64,000 nucleotides of DNA from Terrihabitans soli (GCF_014191545.1 NZ_AP023361.1:1268501-1332500), one strand, 5' to 3'. Shown: positions 27,331-36,801, counted from the first letter of the stretch. Notes: generated by a model not told the origin, from the letters alone. Program-made: numbers and translations.

Positions 27331-27789
27331 TTGGACGACCAGGTCTTAACGGGTGCGGACCTATACCGGCTATACGTTCCGCATATTCTCGATCTAGCCA
27401 TGCTGCCGGAAGACCGGCCGTGCTCGGCTGCGGAGCTGAACCGTCTGGCGCTCAACGTGCCGACGGCGGAATATTTTCTGTCCATGGTGCGGCTCGAAGC
27501 CGAAGATTGCCATGTCCTCGGCGAGCAGCCGCTGCGCGAGCATCTCGAACAGAGCTACATCACGCCTTTGCAGGAAGGGCGGCGCTTCGTGCCGATCCCG
27601 CGCCTCATCCCGAAATCGCTGCTTGAGAAGCTGAGCGATTGGGAAGACTGGGCCTGGCTCAAGGATTTCTGCAGCGAAGGCAGCCTCGTTCCGTATCTGC
27701 TCTTCCTCAACAAGCCGGTGATGAAGAACGGCGAGACGCATTTCACCTGCACGCTTCGTTTCGGCTTTGACGCGGATTACGTGCCATGA
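27331..27789 (+). CDS. Hypothetical protein, coupled to the following membrane protein
   Basis: 152 residues from a TTG start with AGGGGGGT six bases upstream; a TTG 33 bases earlier is an alternative. No signal peptide or membrane helix. It is moderately acidic, with motifs LYVPHILDLAMLPEDRPC and WAWLKDFCSEGSLVP, and a C-terminal beta-strand-like HFTCTLRFGFD. I do not recognise a family. Its stop overlaps the next ATG (ATGA), so the two products are probably made together. Confidence 0.65.
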   Translation: MDDQVLTGADLYRLYVPHILDLAMLPEDRPCSAAELNRLALNVPTAEYFLSMVRLEAEDCHVLGEQPLREHLEQSYITPLQEGRRFVPIPRLIPKSLLEKLSDWEDWAWLKDFCSEGSLVPYLLFLNKPVMKNGETHFTCTLRFGFDADYVP

Positions 27790-28541
27790 CCGAAGGCGCG
27801 TGGCACGCATTCCGCGAAGCGGGCAAGAGCAAGGTTCTCTCCAACACGGCCGTCGCCGAACTCGAACGGCCGGCGGTGAGCCAGTCGATCGGCACGGCGC
27901 CGCCGCTGCAGGGCCCGGAACCCGACGGTGAAGACGCGCCGGTCTACGCGACCGAGGTCGATGCATCGGTGGACGATGCCGAAATCTCGCCCGACATCGC
28001 GCCCTGGACGCCGCTCGCGCCCGAAATCCTGCACAGGAAGCTGAACTCCTCGAAGCTGCGCGGCATCGGCCACTGGTCGGTGCTGGCCATTGTCCCGGTC
28101 GCGGCGGCGGCGAGCCTTCTGGCGGTGCGCGCCGGGGTGAACCCTTATGCGCTGTGCCTTGAATGGTGGGACGTTCTGTTCGGCTCGATCTTCCTGACGG
28201 CCTGCCTGGCTTTCCTCGTTCTCGCCGTCTGGAAACCGGCCATGGGCCGTTGGCATCCGGGCGCTCCGGCGCTGGGCGTGGCTCTGATGGTCCTGCCGCT
28301 CTGGGCCGGGATGAACGCGGCCGTTGGCTCCGGCTGCCGGGTCGAGAGGCCGGTCATGCCGGCCGCAAACGAGCTCGTTCCGCCTTTGCCGCCGGTCATC
28401 ATGGTGTCCTCGCTGGTCCTAGCCGATGTGCCCATGCCGGTGCCGAGACCCCCGGAACTGCACTACAAATCCCCGCTGAAAGGGGTTGATCAGGCTTTCA
28501 AAAAGTCGGTTCAGCTGCAGCCCCCGCCGCCGGGAATGTAA
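27786..28541 (+). CDS. Hypothetical membrane protein with proline-rich tail
   Basis: 251 residues. About 100 soluble acidic/proline-rich N-terminal residues are followed by three probable membrane helices (WSVLAIVPVAAAASLLAV, WDVLFGSIFLTACLAFLVLA and PALGVALMVLPLWAG). A proline-rich tail with one likely periplasmic Cys and a QPPPPGM end follows. No known family. Translationally coupled to the preceding gene and divergent from the AAA ATPase. Confidence 0.68.
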   Translation: MTEGAWHAFREAGKSKVLSNTAVAELERPAVSQSIGTAPPLQGPEPDGEDAPVYATEVDASVDDAEISPDIAPWTPLAPEILHRKLNSSKLRGIGHWSVLAIVPVAAAASLLAVRAGVNPYALCLEWWDVLFGSIFLTACLAFLVLAVWKPAMGRWHPGAPALGVALMVLPLWAGMNAAVGSGCRVERPVMPAANELVPPLPPVIMVSSLVLADVPMPVPRPPELHYKSPLKGVDQAFKKSVQLQPPPPGM

Positions 28542-28742
28542 CAGTTCGGCCACAGCGTCCAGACCGGTTGAAAACGGAGGCCATTGCGACACGCTTTGGC
28601 CCCAAAGTGCTGGCTTTTCCTGATGTCACGAAGCCGCGAGTCGCCCGAAGGGTCCGGGCTACGGTCGTTGTCCATTAACCGGGTGCGTGTTACGCGGAAC
28701 TCCGCTGGCACGGGGCATTCGCGTCAGGGGATTTTTGTCGAG

Positions 28743-29957
28743 ATGAGGGTATCGGGGATTTTCGCGTTCGCCTGCGCTGCGGCATCGCTCGCAGCAGGCT
28801 CCGCCTTTGCGCAGCAGGTCGCGCAGGTCGAGTGGCAGCAGCGCTTCGACAGCGCGCCGGCCGGCCAAACCATGCCGAAAAGCTCGGTGCCGATCCTCTC
28901 GAAGCAGACACTCGATGCGAGCCAGTACGCGCTTCAGCAATATCAGCAGATCGAAGCCCAGGGTGGCTGGCCGGCCATTCCGGAAGGCCCGGTGCTCAAA
29001 CTCGGGACGCGCCATCAGGATGTGCCGGTGCTGCGCCGCCGTCTTGAGATCTCGGGCGATCTGCCGGCCAATCTCGGCACCTCGGATGTGTTCGACAGCT
29101 ATGTCGATGCGGCGGTGAAGCGCTTCCAGGCGCGCCACGGCCTGATCGTCAACGGCGCGGTCGGTCCCGACAGCCGCAAGGCGATGAACATTCCGGCGAG
29201 CGTGCGCCGCCATCAGATCGAAACCAGCATGCAGCGTCTGGCGACGCTGACGAAAAAGCTCGACCGCCGCTTCGTCACCGTCAATCTGCCCGGCGCACAG
29301 GTCGAAGCGGTCACCGACGGCGTCGTCGAACTGCGCCACACCGCGGTCGTCGGCAAGATCGACCGCGCGTCTCCGCAGCTTGCGGTGAAAATCCAGGAAG
29401 TGAACTTCAATCCGTATTGGACGGTGCCGACATCGATCATCCGCAAGGATCTGATCCCGAAGATGCAGAAAGAGCCGGACTATCTGACGAAGAACCACAT
29501 CCGCATCTTCACGCAGCGCGGCGATGAGCTTCTTCCCGAGCAGGTAAACTGGCAGTCGGACGAGGCGATGGATTACCGCTTCACGCAGGATCCGGGCGAT
29601 CTCAATTCCATGGGCTCGATGCGTCTGAACATGCCGAACAAAGACGGCGTGTACATGCATGACACACCCTCGAAGGGCCTGTTCGGCGAAAACGCGCGCT
29701 TCCATTCTTCGGGCTGCGTGCGCGTGCAGAACATCCGCGAACTCGCCACGTGGCTTCTGGCGGAAACGCCGGGCTGGGAGCGTGCGCAGATCGACGAGGC
29801 CATCAAGTCGGGCGGGCGCATCGACGCCAAGATCAAGCAGCCGGTTCCGGTGCACTGGGTCTACATCACGGCCTGGGCCGATCAGGACGGCGTCGTCCAG
29901 TTCCGCGACGACATTTACAATCTCGACGGCGTTGGTGAAGTCGCCTCCCTTCAGTGA
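28743..29957 (+). CDS. L,D-transpeptidase with peptidoglycan-binding domain
   Basis: 404 residues. A signal peptide (MRVSGIFAFACAAASLAAGS, then AFAQ) is followed by a PG_binding_1 domain (LGTRHQDVPVLRRRL to VNGAVGPDSRKAMN) and a YkuD domain with the HSSGCVRV active site (Cys 325) and its upstream MHDTPSKGLF histidine. It forms 3-3 crosslinks or attaches proteins to peptidoglycan in the periplasm. The ATG is chosen because the signal peptide begins there; upstream frame is not protein-like. It could be a target of the LdtR-type regulator (inference). Confidence 0.9.
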   Translation: MRVSGIFAFACAAASLAAGSAFAQQVAQVEWQQRFDSAPAGQTMPKSSVPILSKQTLDASQYALQQYQQIEAQGGWPAIPEGPVLKLGTRHQDVPVLRRRLEISGDLPANLGTSDVFDSYVDAAVKRFQARHGLIVNGAVGPDSRKAMNIPASVRRHQIETSMQRLATLTKKLDRRFVTVNLPGAQVEAVTDGVVELRHTAVVGKIDRASPQLAVKIQEVNFNPYWTVPTSIIRKDLIPKMQKEPDYLTKNHIRIFTQRGDELLPEQVNWQSDEAMDYRFTQDPGDLNSMGSMRLNMPNKDGVYMHDTPSKGLFGENARFHSSGCVRVQNIRELATWLLAETPGWERAQIDEAIKSGGRIDAKIKQPVPVHWVYITAWADQDGVVQFRDDIYNLDGVGEVASLQ

Positions 29958-30153
29958 TCCGAACGAGCCGGACCTCGGCGAGGTCTATCTCGAAATGACC
30001 TCGATCGGCGGGGCCCTGAAGGTATCCGCCATTCATGTCGCAACGGGCGTCGAAGTCTCGAGCATGGCGCCGGCCAATGCCGCCCGCGCCGATCTGCAGC
30101 GCCTGATGCTCGGTAAATTACGCGCCCGCCTGAAGCGCGAAGGGCGGATTTGA
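29935..30153 (+). CDS. Small DUF6898-like protein
   Basis: 72 residues from a GTG start that overlaps the transpeptidase end by 23 bases in another frame. The product (SDPNEPDLGEVYLEMTSIGG, then a two-strand turn and a basic helix LGKLRARLKREGR) looks like the conserved DUF6898 type of alphaproteobacteria. No function is known. It is easily missed because its frame runs open well into the upstream gene. A bidirectional terminator follows. Confidence 0.65.
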   Translation: MKSPPFSDPNEPDLGEVYLEMTSIGGALKVSAIHVATGVEVSSMAPANAARADLQRLMLGKLRARLKREGRI

Positions 30154-30159
30154 ATAGAG

Positions 30160-30192
30160 AAAAGGCGCCGCAACGATGCGGCGCCTTTTTTC
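30160..30192. terminator. Bidirectional terminator
   Basis: 12-bp stem AAAGGCGCCGCA (30161-30172) / TGCGGCGCCTTT (30177-30188), loop ACGA, flanked by A-rich and T-rich runs (CTTTTTTCTTTG). It lies between the convergent DUF6898-like and hupE genes and should serve both. Confidence 0.9.
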
Positions 30193-30207
30193 TTTGTCTT
30201 ACGTTTC

Positions 30208-30804
30208 TCAGAGAATGCCGGCGAGAATGGCCATGCCGGACAGCGCCCCCGCAGCACCCGCGACGCGGACGAGAACGTCGCTCTGCTGCGCGCTGATCGT
30301 GGCGAGAACGAAGCTTCCGGCAATTCCGCTCACATGCAGGATCGCCGTCGCCAGCATAAAGCCCAGACCGTAGAAAAGGCCGCTCGCATCCGCCGGCATT
30401 TCCGCGCCATGCGCATGGCCGTGGAACATCGCGAACAAGCCGACAAGGGCCGAGACGGCTGCGACCGGCGCCTTGACGCCGAACGCCACCGCCGCGCCGA
30501 AGACGATGATCGACAGCGCAATGCCGGTTTCGACGAAGGGCATGTGGATGCCGGCAATGCCGAGCGCGCCGCCCGCGGCCATCAGAAGGACGAAGCTCGC
30601 AGGGACGGCATAGAGCGCGCGGCCGCCGAGCTGGAAGGCGAGAAGGCCGACAAGAACCATCGCCAGAATATGGTCGAGGCCCGAGACCGGATGCGCAAAG
30701 CCGTGGAAGACGCCGGACGCGTGGCCGGCTCCGGTATGGGCGAAAGCCATCGACGGAAAGAGCGCGGCCATGGCGATGGCGGCGTGCAGAGATCTGATCT
30801 TCAT
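30208..30804 (-). CDS. HupE/UreJ-family metal-transport protein
   Basis: 198 residues. A signal-like N-terminus (MKIRSLHAAIAMAALFPSMA) is followed by AHTGAGHASGVFHGFAHPVSGLDH in sequence, the histidine motif of the family, then about six membrane helices with a second FHGHAHGAEMP motif. HupE/UreJ proteins import Ni or Co for hydrogenase or urease. Neither enzyme is encoded in this window, so the metal's destination is elsewhere. The ATG at 30804 gives the signal-like start; upstream frame is not convincing. Confidence 0.88.
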   Translation of the reverse strand: MKIRSLHAAIAMAALFPSMAFAHTGAGHASGVFHGFAHPVSGLDHILAMVLVGLLAFQLGGRALYAVPASFVLLMAAGGALGIAGIHMPFVETGIALSIIVFGAAVAFGVKAPVAAVSALVGLFAMFHGHAHGAEMPADASGLFYGLGFMLATAILHVSGIAGSFVLATISAQQSDVLVRVAGAAGALSGMAILAGIL

Positions 30805-31003
30805 GCGTGGTTCCCCGACCCTTGAGAGGCAAAAAGCGTCAATTCCAATGCAAGAAGCGTGACACGGATTGAGGCACACTGAAAAGACGGGCCTCAGTTT
30901 TCTCATCGTCGTTCTCGCCGATTGGGCGGCGAATTTCCGAAGGACGATAACGGCTTGAGGGAGTGCGGGTGGGCCGCGATACCGGCGGTTCACCCGTTTT
31001 ACC

Positions 31004-31018
31004 TTAGAGCGCATCTAA
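31004..31018. promoter_or_regulatory. Possible Irr/ICE-type iron box upstream of fecI
   Basis: TTAGA (31004-31008), five bases, TCTAA (31014-31018): a perfect dyad matching the core of the iron control element TTTAGAA-N3-TTCTAAA bound by Irr in alphaproteobacteria. It differs at the inner A/T pair. It lies 94 bases before the sigma-factor ATG and upstream of a heme/iron-type operon, which makes an iron-dependent role plausible. Confidence 0.45.
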
Positions 31019-31097
31019 AATACTGATATTGCAGGCTAATTACTTTTGCCGTAAGCGCAGATGACGGGCAGGCGTCGTGCCGCCCGGTGTGAGCGTC

Positions 31098-31595
31098 ATG
31101 GCCGAACCCGCAGACATCGCGGCTTTGTATCTGTCGGAGAGCGCGCGGCTGCGCCGCAAAGTGGCGCGCATGGTCGGCGATCAGGCGACGGCCGCCGATC
31201 TCGTTCACGACATTTTCCTCAGGCTGTGGCGTAGAGCCGAGCCGCTCGATGGCAATGATGCGGCGTATCTGACGCGCAGCGCCCGCAATGCCGCGATCGA
31301 TCATCTGCGCGCCGAGCGCATCCGCTCAGATTTCGTCAAGGGCACGGTGCCCGAACAGCATTACGCCGGCCTGCCGTCGCCGCATGCGGTGCTCGAAGCG
31401 CGCGAGGGCCTCACCCAGGTCGATACCGCGATCCGCGGGCTGCCCGAGCGCACGCGCCATATCTTCCTGCTCAATCGCGTGCATGGCAGCTCATATCCGG
31501 ACATCGCCGCCGCCATGGGCATCTCGCCAAGTGCCGTTGAAAAGCACATGGCCCGTGCGCTCTCAGCCCTCCGCAGGGCCGTGGAAGAAAGCTGA
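31098..31595 (+). CDS. ECF sigma factor, FecI type
   Basis: 165 residues with sigma-70 region 2 (QATAADLVHDIFLRLWRR) and region 4 (LPERTRHIFLLNRVHGSSYP, then a helix-turn-helix ISPSAVEKHMARAL). It directs RNA polymerase to the iron-uptake receptor promoter when its anti-sigma factor FecR is triggered. An in-frame GTG at 31077 is an alternative start. It is followed by fecR and a TonB receptor gene in the usual order. Confidence 0.9.
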   Translation: MAEPADIAALYLSESARLRRKVARMVGDQATAADLVHDIFLRLWRRAEPLDGNDAAYLTRSARNAAIDHLRAERIRSDFVKGTVPEQHYAGLPSPHAVLEAREGLTQVDTAIRGLPERTRHIFLLNRVHGSSYPDIAAAMGISPSAVEKHMARALSALRRAVEES

Positions 31596-31682
31596 CCCTG
31601 AGGGATCGCCGGTCTCATACGTGAGCATGGTAGGCACCTCCGTGCCGCTGAAACGGCATCCTCAAGGCTTCCCGAAAGCTCC

Positions 31683-32651
31683 ATGACCGAAGACCTCTTT
31701 TCACGCGATCCGGACGAAGCGGCTTTGGCCTGGTTCACAAGGCTGCGCGGTAAGCCGACATCGGCCGACCACGCGGGCTTTGAGCGCTGGCTCAATGCAA
31801 GCCCGGCCCATGCCGCAGCCTTCCGGCGCACCGAGGCATTGTGGGCGTCATCGGGCGATGCGGGCCTGCGCGTTGCGGCGGAAGAAGAGCCGAAGCTCAC
31901 CGCCTATCTCGACAGCATGGACAGAACGCGCCGCAAGCGCGCGCTGCGCCAGACCGGTGCGGCCCTGATCGCGGCGTTTGCTATTTTCTCCGGCACGATG
32001 TGGCTCGAGCGGCCGCATCTCTTTCAGGATCTGATGGCCGATCATGTGACGGCGCGCGGCGAGCGGCGGAGTGTTGTGCTTGCCGACGGCTCGACCGTTC
32101 TGCTCGATGCCGACACCGCAATCGATGAGGATTTTTCATCGTCCGAGCGGCGCGTGCGCCTGCATCGCGGCACGGCCTTCTTCTCCGTCGCCAAAACCGG
32201 AACGCCCTTCATCGTCGAAACCGATGGCGGCGAAGTGCGCGTTCTTGGAACACAGTTCGATGTACGTATGACCGGCGGCGGGTCAACGGTCACGCTCGCC
32301 GAAGGCAAAGTGCAGGTCGATGCCGGTCCGCATCATGCGGGGCTGAAACCGGGCGAGCAGATCAGGCTTGAAGGCGGCGGTTTGAGCGATGTGACGCCTG
32401 CCGATCTCGATGCGGCTCTCGCCTGGCGCGAAGGGCGTTTCGTCTTCAGCGAAGCGCGTCTGGCCGATGTCGTTGCCGAAATCGGCCGCTATCGCGGCGG
32501 GCGCATCGTGATTGCCGATGAGAAGCTCGCGGACTGGATCGTCTCCGGCTCGCTGCCGCTCGACGATCCGGACGAGGCGCTGAAATCTCTGCAATCTTCG
32601 GTCGGGTTCTCCATGCGTACAATCGCCGGGCGTCTTGTTGTTTTGAATTGA
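31683..32651 (+). CDS. FecR-family sigma-factor regulator
   Basis: 322 residues. A cytoplasmic N-terminal domain (ALAWFTRLRG and FERWLNASPAHAAAF, the DUF4880/FecR N-domain) binds the sigma factor. A membrane helix at about residues 100-120 (GAALIAAFAIFSGTMWL) is followed by the periplasmic FecR domain and a C-terminal STN-like part (FSEARLADVVAEIGRY). It carries the signal from the receptor in the outer membrane to the ECF sigma factor. Confidence 0.9.
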   Translation: MTEDLFSRDPDEAALAWFTRLRGKPTSADHAGFERWLNASPAHAAAFRRTEALWASSGDAGLRVAAEEEPKLTAYLDSMDRTRRKRALRQTGAALIAAFAIFSGTMWLERPHLFQDLMADHVTARGERRSVVLADGSTVLLDADTAIDEDFSSSERRVRLHRGTAFFSVAKTGTPFIVETDGGEVRVLGTQFDVRMTGGGSTVTLAEGKVQVDAGPHHAGLKPGEQIRLEGGGLSDVTPADLDAALAWREGRFVFSEARLADVVAEIGRYRGGRIVIADEKLADWIVSGSLPLDDPDEALKSLQSSVGFSMRTIAGRLVVLN

Positions 32652-32770
32652 TCGAATTTGATCACGCAGAAAATTCGCCACCAATGATGAGGGAGGCGTT
32701 ATTCAGCCCGTGAATCCTGATGAAAGCCCGAGCGAAAGCGCGGGCAGGGGATCAGGGTTGGGGTTGTGTT

Positions 32771-35338
32771 ATGCGTGTGTACGCGTTGCGTTTCGGTGCG
32801 GTGCTGTGGGCGTCGACCATGTTGTCCGGTTCTTTTGTTGTCTCCGCGCACGCTCAAAATTCGGCTGAGCAGCACTATCAGTTCAGCATTTCATCGCAGC
32901 GGGTCTCTCAATCGCTGAACGCGATCGGCCGCACGACAGGCCTCTCCGTCGTCGTCAACGGCAAGCTTCCGAGCGTCAGTGCGCAGCCTGTCTCCGGACA
33001 TCTCACGGCGCGGCAGGCGATCTCGGCGGCGCTCGCCGGCACGGGCCTCACCTACAGCTTCACCAACGGCAATACGGTGACGGTGTTCAACCCGAATGCC
33101 GGCGCGCAGAACGGCGCTTACAACGACGGCGGATCGGTCCAGCTTGAGACGATCAATGTGTCGGGCGCCACCGGCAATGCGGCGGACGTGCCGTATCAGA
33201 CGCCTGGATCGGTCGGCCATATTTCCGAAGAGCAGATCCAGCGCTTTCGCGGCACGTCTCCGGGCGACATCTTCAAGAATGCGCCGGGAGTGCTTGTCGG
33301 CGAGAACCGCAATAGCGGCGCCGTCGATGTCAATATTCGTGGCATGCAGGGGGTAGGTCGCGTTCCCGTCACAGTCGACGGCGCCCTCAACACGACGACC
33401 GTCTATCGCGGCTATCAGGGTGTTTCCAGCCGTACATTCATCGATCCCGATTTCATCGGCGGAGTCGATATCACCAAAGGTCCGAGCTTCGGCGCCGGCG
33501 GCGCGGGTGCGATCGGCGGCACTGTCGCTATGCGCACCGTCAATGCCGACGACATCCTGCTCGACGGCAAGTCTATCGGTGCGAAGGTGAGGGCCGGATT
33601 CGGCACCAACACGACTGAACCGGAGTTCGGCCGGCGCCAGCAGATGGAAGGAGGCCCCGGCGCTTACGCAAGCTGGGATATCGAGCGACCGGACTGGTTC
33701 GAACCGACCTCGGGTTTCGGCAGCGCTATTGTTGCCGGCAAGAGCGAGAACGCGGAATTGGTCGCCGGCTGGTCGCACCGGGCATCCGGCAATTATCACG
33801 CGGGCGAGAACGGCGATTCGGTCGCGAAGGCCACCGGCGCTACGACGGTCATCAACGGAACGACCTATCCGAATTCCTATTCGGCGCCCGGTCTGACGCC
33901 CTTCCTTGGCGGAGAAGAGGTGCTCAACACGTCCCAGGATACGACGTCGATCCTTCTGAAAGGCACGGTGCGCGGCGGCGACGGACATGCGCTCGAAATC
34001 GGCTTCAACCATTCCGACAGCGAATTCGGCGAGAATTATCCCGCGGGCCTCACATCGGTCGGTGGCGGCACTCCCATCCGTCAGGGCATCCTGTCGGAAT
34101 CCGATCTCAAATCCTATACCGCGCGCTATCGCTGGGATCCTTCGGATACCGATGCGGTGGATGTGCGCTGGAATGCGTTCCACACCTCGCTCGTCGAATA
34201 CAGCAAAGGGAGCGCAAGCGGCCTGCAAGGCGTCGGTAAATGGGTTGATATGTACGGTACGGACATTTCGAACACATCGATTTTCGATACGGCGTTCGGC
34301 GCGCTGTCGGTTGAGGCGGGCGGGTCTTATCTTAGCGAAGCAACAGGGCCGGAGCCGGATTCGGCGTGGGTCATACCGCCGCCGCGCGAGGGAGAACGTT
34401 GGGAAGCCAGCGCCTTCAGCCAGGTGAAATGGACGGCGACCGACTGGCTGATGCTCGACGGCGGGCTGCGCTATCAGCGCTACCGTACCGAAGACAAGAT
34501 CTCGATCGACCCCAGCTTTGTCCCTGCCGACCCGCGCGAGGGCGACGCCCTCGGCTATTCGCTCGGCGCGACGGTGACGCCGTTCGAGGGCGTGCAGCTT
34601 TTCGGCAGTTACAAGGACGCCTCGCGCCTGCCTTCACTTCTGGAATCGGCCCGCGGCTTTCTTTTGACGGTCGATCCCGATCTCGGTCCGGAAACGGCTC
34701 ACAATTGGGAATTCGGCGTCAATCTCCTGAAGGACGACCTAGCTGCGGACGGCGATCGCACCGCGGTCAAGTTCGCATTCTTCGACAACACCATCGACGA
34801 CTATATCAGCCGCCGCTGGACCGGCGCGTTTCTGATCCTTGAGAACATTCATCAGGCGCATTTTCAGGGCCTTGAGCTCTCCGGCCGTCACGAGACGAAT
34901 TTCGGTCTGACGGCGGAACTCGCAGGTACATATTACACCGATGTCACGCTGTGCCGTACCGCCGACACCTGCATCAACTCCTCGCTCGCGTCCGATTACG
35001 GAACGAACTACGTGCCGCCGGAATATCAGGTCAGCCTGACCCTGACGCAGAAGCTGTTCGACGATGCGCTGACATTTGGCGGACGCGTATCCTATACCGG
35101 ACCGCGTGCCGCGGGCGCCGAGAAGCCGGCTTCGGGCGGCGCGCCGCTCATCGCGATGATCGACTGGGACCCCTACACGCTCGTCGACCTCTTCGCCGAA
35201 TACAAGGTGAGTGAGAACGCCGCGTTCGATCTCAGCATCGAGAACCTCGGCGACATCTATTACGTCGAGCCCTTGAGTCTCGCGCTGGTACCGGCGCCCG
35301 GCCGGACGATCCGGGCCGGGTTCACCTCAAGGTTCTAG
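32771..35338 (+). CDS. TonB-dependent heme/iron receptor with STN signalling domain
   Basis: 855 residues from the chosen ATG, which begins a signal peptide (MRVYALRFGAVLWAST, then AHAQ). An STN domain (about residues 35-100, FSISSQRVSQSLNAIG and ARQAISAALAG) contacts FecR. The plug domain has GDIFKNAPGVLVGENRN and DVNIRGMQG. A long barrel ends with GFTSRF, a C-terminal Phe as in outer-membrane proteins. It resembles heme/hemoglobin receptors; the ligand is not proven. An ATG 51 bases earlier is possible, with a hairpin (GCCCGAGC, GAAA, GCGCGGGC) between them. Confidence 0.9.
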   Translation: MRVYALRFGAVLWASTMLSGSFVVSAHAQNSAEQHYQFSISSQRVSQSLNAIGRTTGLSVVVNGKLPSVSAQPVSGHLTARQAISAALAGTGLTYSFTNGNTVTVFNPNAGAQNGAYNDGGSVQLETINVSGATGNAADVPYQTPGSVGHISEEQIQRFRGTSPGDIFKNAPGVLVGENRNSGAVDVNIRGMQGVGRVPVTVDGALNTTTVYRGYQGVSSRTFIDPDFIGGVDITKGPSFGAGGAGAIGGTVAMRTVNADDILLDGKSIGAKVRAGFGTNTTEPEFGRRQQMEGGPGAYASWDIERPDWFEPTSGFGSAIVAGKSENAELVAGWSHRASGNYHAGENGDSVAKATGATTVINGTTYPNSYSAPGLTPFLGGEEVLNTSQDTTSILLKGTVRGGDGHALEIGFNHSDSEFGENYPAGLTSVGGGTPIRQGILSESDLKSYTARYRWDPSDTDAVDVRWNAFHTSLVEYSKGSASGLQGVGKWVDMYGTDISNTSIFDTAFGALSVEAGGSYLSEATGPEPDSAWVIPPPREGERWEASAFSQVKWTATDWLMLDGGLRYQRYRTEDKISIDPSFVPADPREGDALGYSLGATVTPFEGVQLFGSYKDASRLPSLLESARGFLLTVDPDLGPETAHNWEFGVNLLKDDLAADGDRTAVKFAFFDNTIDDYISRRWTGAFLILENIHQAHFQGLELSGRHETNFGLTAELAGTYYTDVTLCRTADTCINSSLASDYGTNYVPPEYQVSLTLTQKLFDDALTFGGRVSYTGPRAAGAEKPASGGAPLIAMIDWDPYTLVDLFAEYKVSENAAFDLSIENLGDIYYVEPLSLALVPAPGRTIRAGFTSRF

Positions 35339-35490
35339 ATTTCGGCTTCGGATTTGGGGTGCGAGGTGCCGGACCGGCAGCGGAAGGACGGCTAGTATCC
35401 CCCTTTGCCCGGTCCTACCGGATATGGTAATTCCCACGGCTTATGTGCCGGCCGGGGTAAACGCCACCGGCGGCAGGGAGTTTTTCGTTC

Positions 35491-36801
35491 ATGTCCGCGA
35501 CCAATCCAGGCGCCCAGGGGCGCAGCAACGGCTTTTTCTCGTCTTCCCTGCAGGAGGCCGATCCGGAAATCTTTGACGCCGTCAAGAAGGAGCTCGGCCG
35601 CCAGCGCGATGAAATCGAGCTGATCGCCTCCGAAAACATCGTCTCGCAGGCGGTGCTGGAAGCTCAGGGCTCGGTCCTGACCAACAAATATGCCGAGGGC
35701 TATCCGGGCCGCCGCTATTATGGCGGCTGCCAGTATGTGGACGTCGTCGAGCAGGTCGCGATCGAGCGCGCCAAGCGCCTCTTCAACGCCAAGTTCGCAA
35801 ACGTGCAGCCCCATTCGGGCGCGCAGGCGAACCAGGCGGTGTTCATGGCGCTGATGCAGCCGGGCGATACCTTCCTCGGCCTCAACCTCGCCGCGGGCGG
35901 CCATCTCACCCATGGCTCGCCGGTCACCGTCTCGGGGAAATGGTTCAAGCCGGTGCCCTATAGCGTCACGCGCGACACCCACCTCATCGATTACGATGAG
36001 GTCGAAAAGCTGGCGCATGAGCACAAGCCGAAGGTCATCATCGCCGGCGGCTCGGCCTATGCGCGCACGCCGGATTTCAAGCGCTTCCGTGAAATCTGCG
36101 ATGCGGTCGGCGCGAAGTTCTTTGTCGACATGGCGCATTTCGCCGGCCTCGTTGCGGGCGGCCAGCATCCGAACCCGGTCGATTATGCGGACGTCGTTTC
36201 GACGACGACGCACAAGACGCTGCGCGGTCCGCGCGGCGGCATGATCCTGACAAATGACGAGGAACTGGCGAAGAAGATCAATTCGGCGGTGTTCCCCGGC
36301 CAGCAGGGCGGTCCCTTGATGCATGTGATCGCGGCGAAGGCCGTCGCGCTCGGTGAAGCGCTGCGTCCGGATTTCAAGATCTACGCAAAGAACGTCATCG
36401 AGAACGCCAAGGCGCTTGCGGCCAATCTCAAGGGCCATGGCTTCGACATCATCTCGGGCGGCACGGATACTCACCTCGTCCTCGTCGATCTGCGTCCGAA
36501 GAAGCTGACGGGCAAGGTCTCGGAGATCGCGCTCGGCCGTGCGCATCTGACGACCAACAAGAACGGCATTCCCTACGATCCGGAAAAGCCGATGGTGACG
36601 TCCGGCATCCGCCTCGGCACACCCGCGGGCACGACGCGCCGCTTCGGCGTCAAGGAGTTCCAGGAAGTCGGCGATATGATCACCGAAGTGCTCAACGTGC
36701 TGTCGCAGAAGGGCGTCGAAGAGGATAGCCTCACCGAAGCCGCGGTGCGTGAGAAGGTGAAAACACTTTTGCAGCGTTTCCCGATCTATGATCGGCAGTA
36801 A
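35491..36801 (+). CDS. glyA: Serine hydroxymethyltransferase
   Basis: Interconverts serine and glycine, loading tetrahydrofolate with one-carbon units. 436 residues. Features are [25 protein letters not shown], and the PLP lysine in [13 protein letters not shown]. It starts a cluster (glyA-nrdR-ribD-ribE-ribH-nusB-thiL) in the order usual in Hyphomicrobiales. A GGCAGGGAG ribosome site precedes the ATG. Confidence 0.97.
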   Translation: MSATNPGAQGRSNGFFSSSLQEADPEIFDAVKKELGRQRDEIELIASENIVSQAVLEAQGSVLTNKYAEGYPGRRYYGGCQYVDVVEQVAIERAKRLFNAKFANVQPHSGAQANQAVFMALMQPGDTFLGLNLAAGGHLTHGSPVTVSGKWFKPVPYSVTRDTHLIDYDEVEKLAHEHKPKVIIAGGSAYARTPDFKRFREICDAVGAKFFVDMAHFAGLVAGGQHPNPVDYADVVSTTTHKTLRGPRGGMILTNDEELAKKINSAVFPGQQGGPLMHVIAAKAVALGEALRPDFKIYAKNVIENAKALAANLKGHGFDIISGGTDTHLVLVDLRPKKLTGKVSEIALGRAHLTTNKNGIPYDPEKPMVTSGIRLGTPAGTTRRFGVKEFQEVGDMITEVLNVLSQKGVEEDSLTEAAVREKVKTLLQRFPIYDRQ

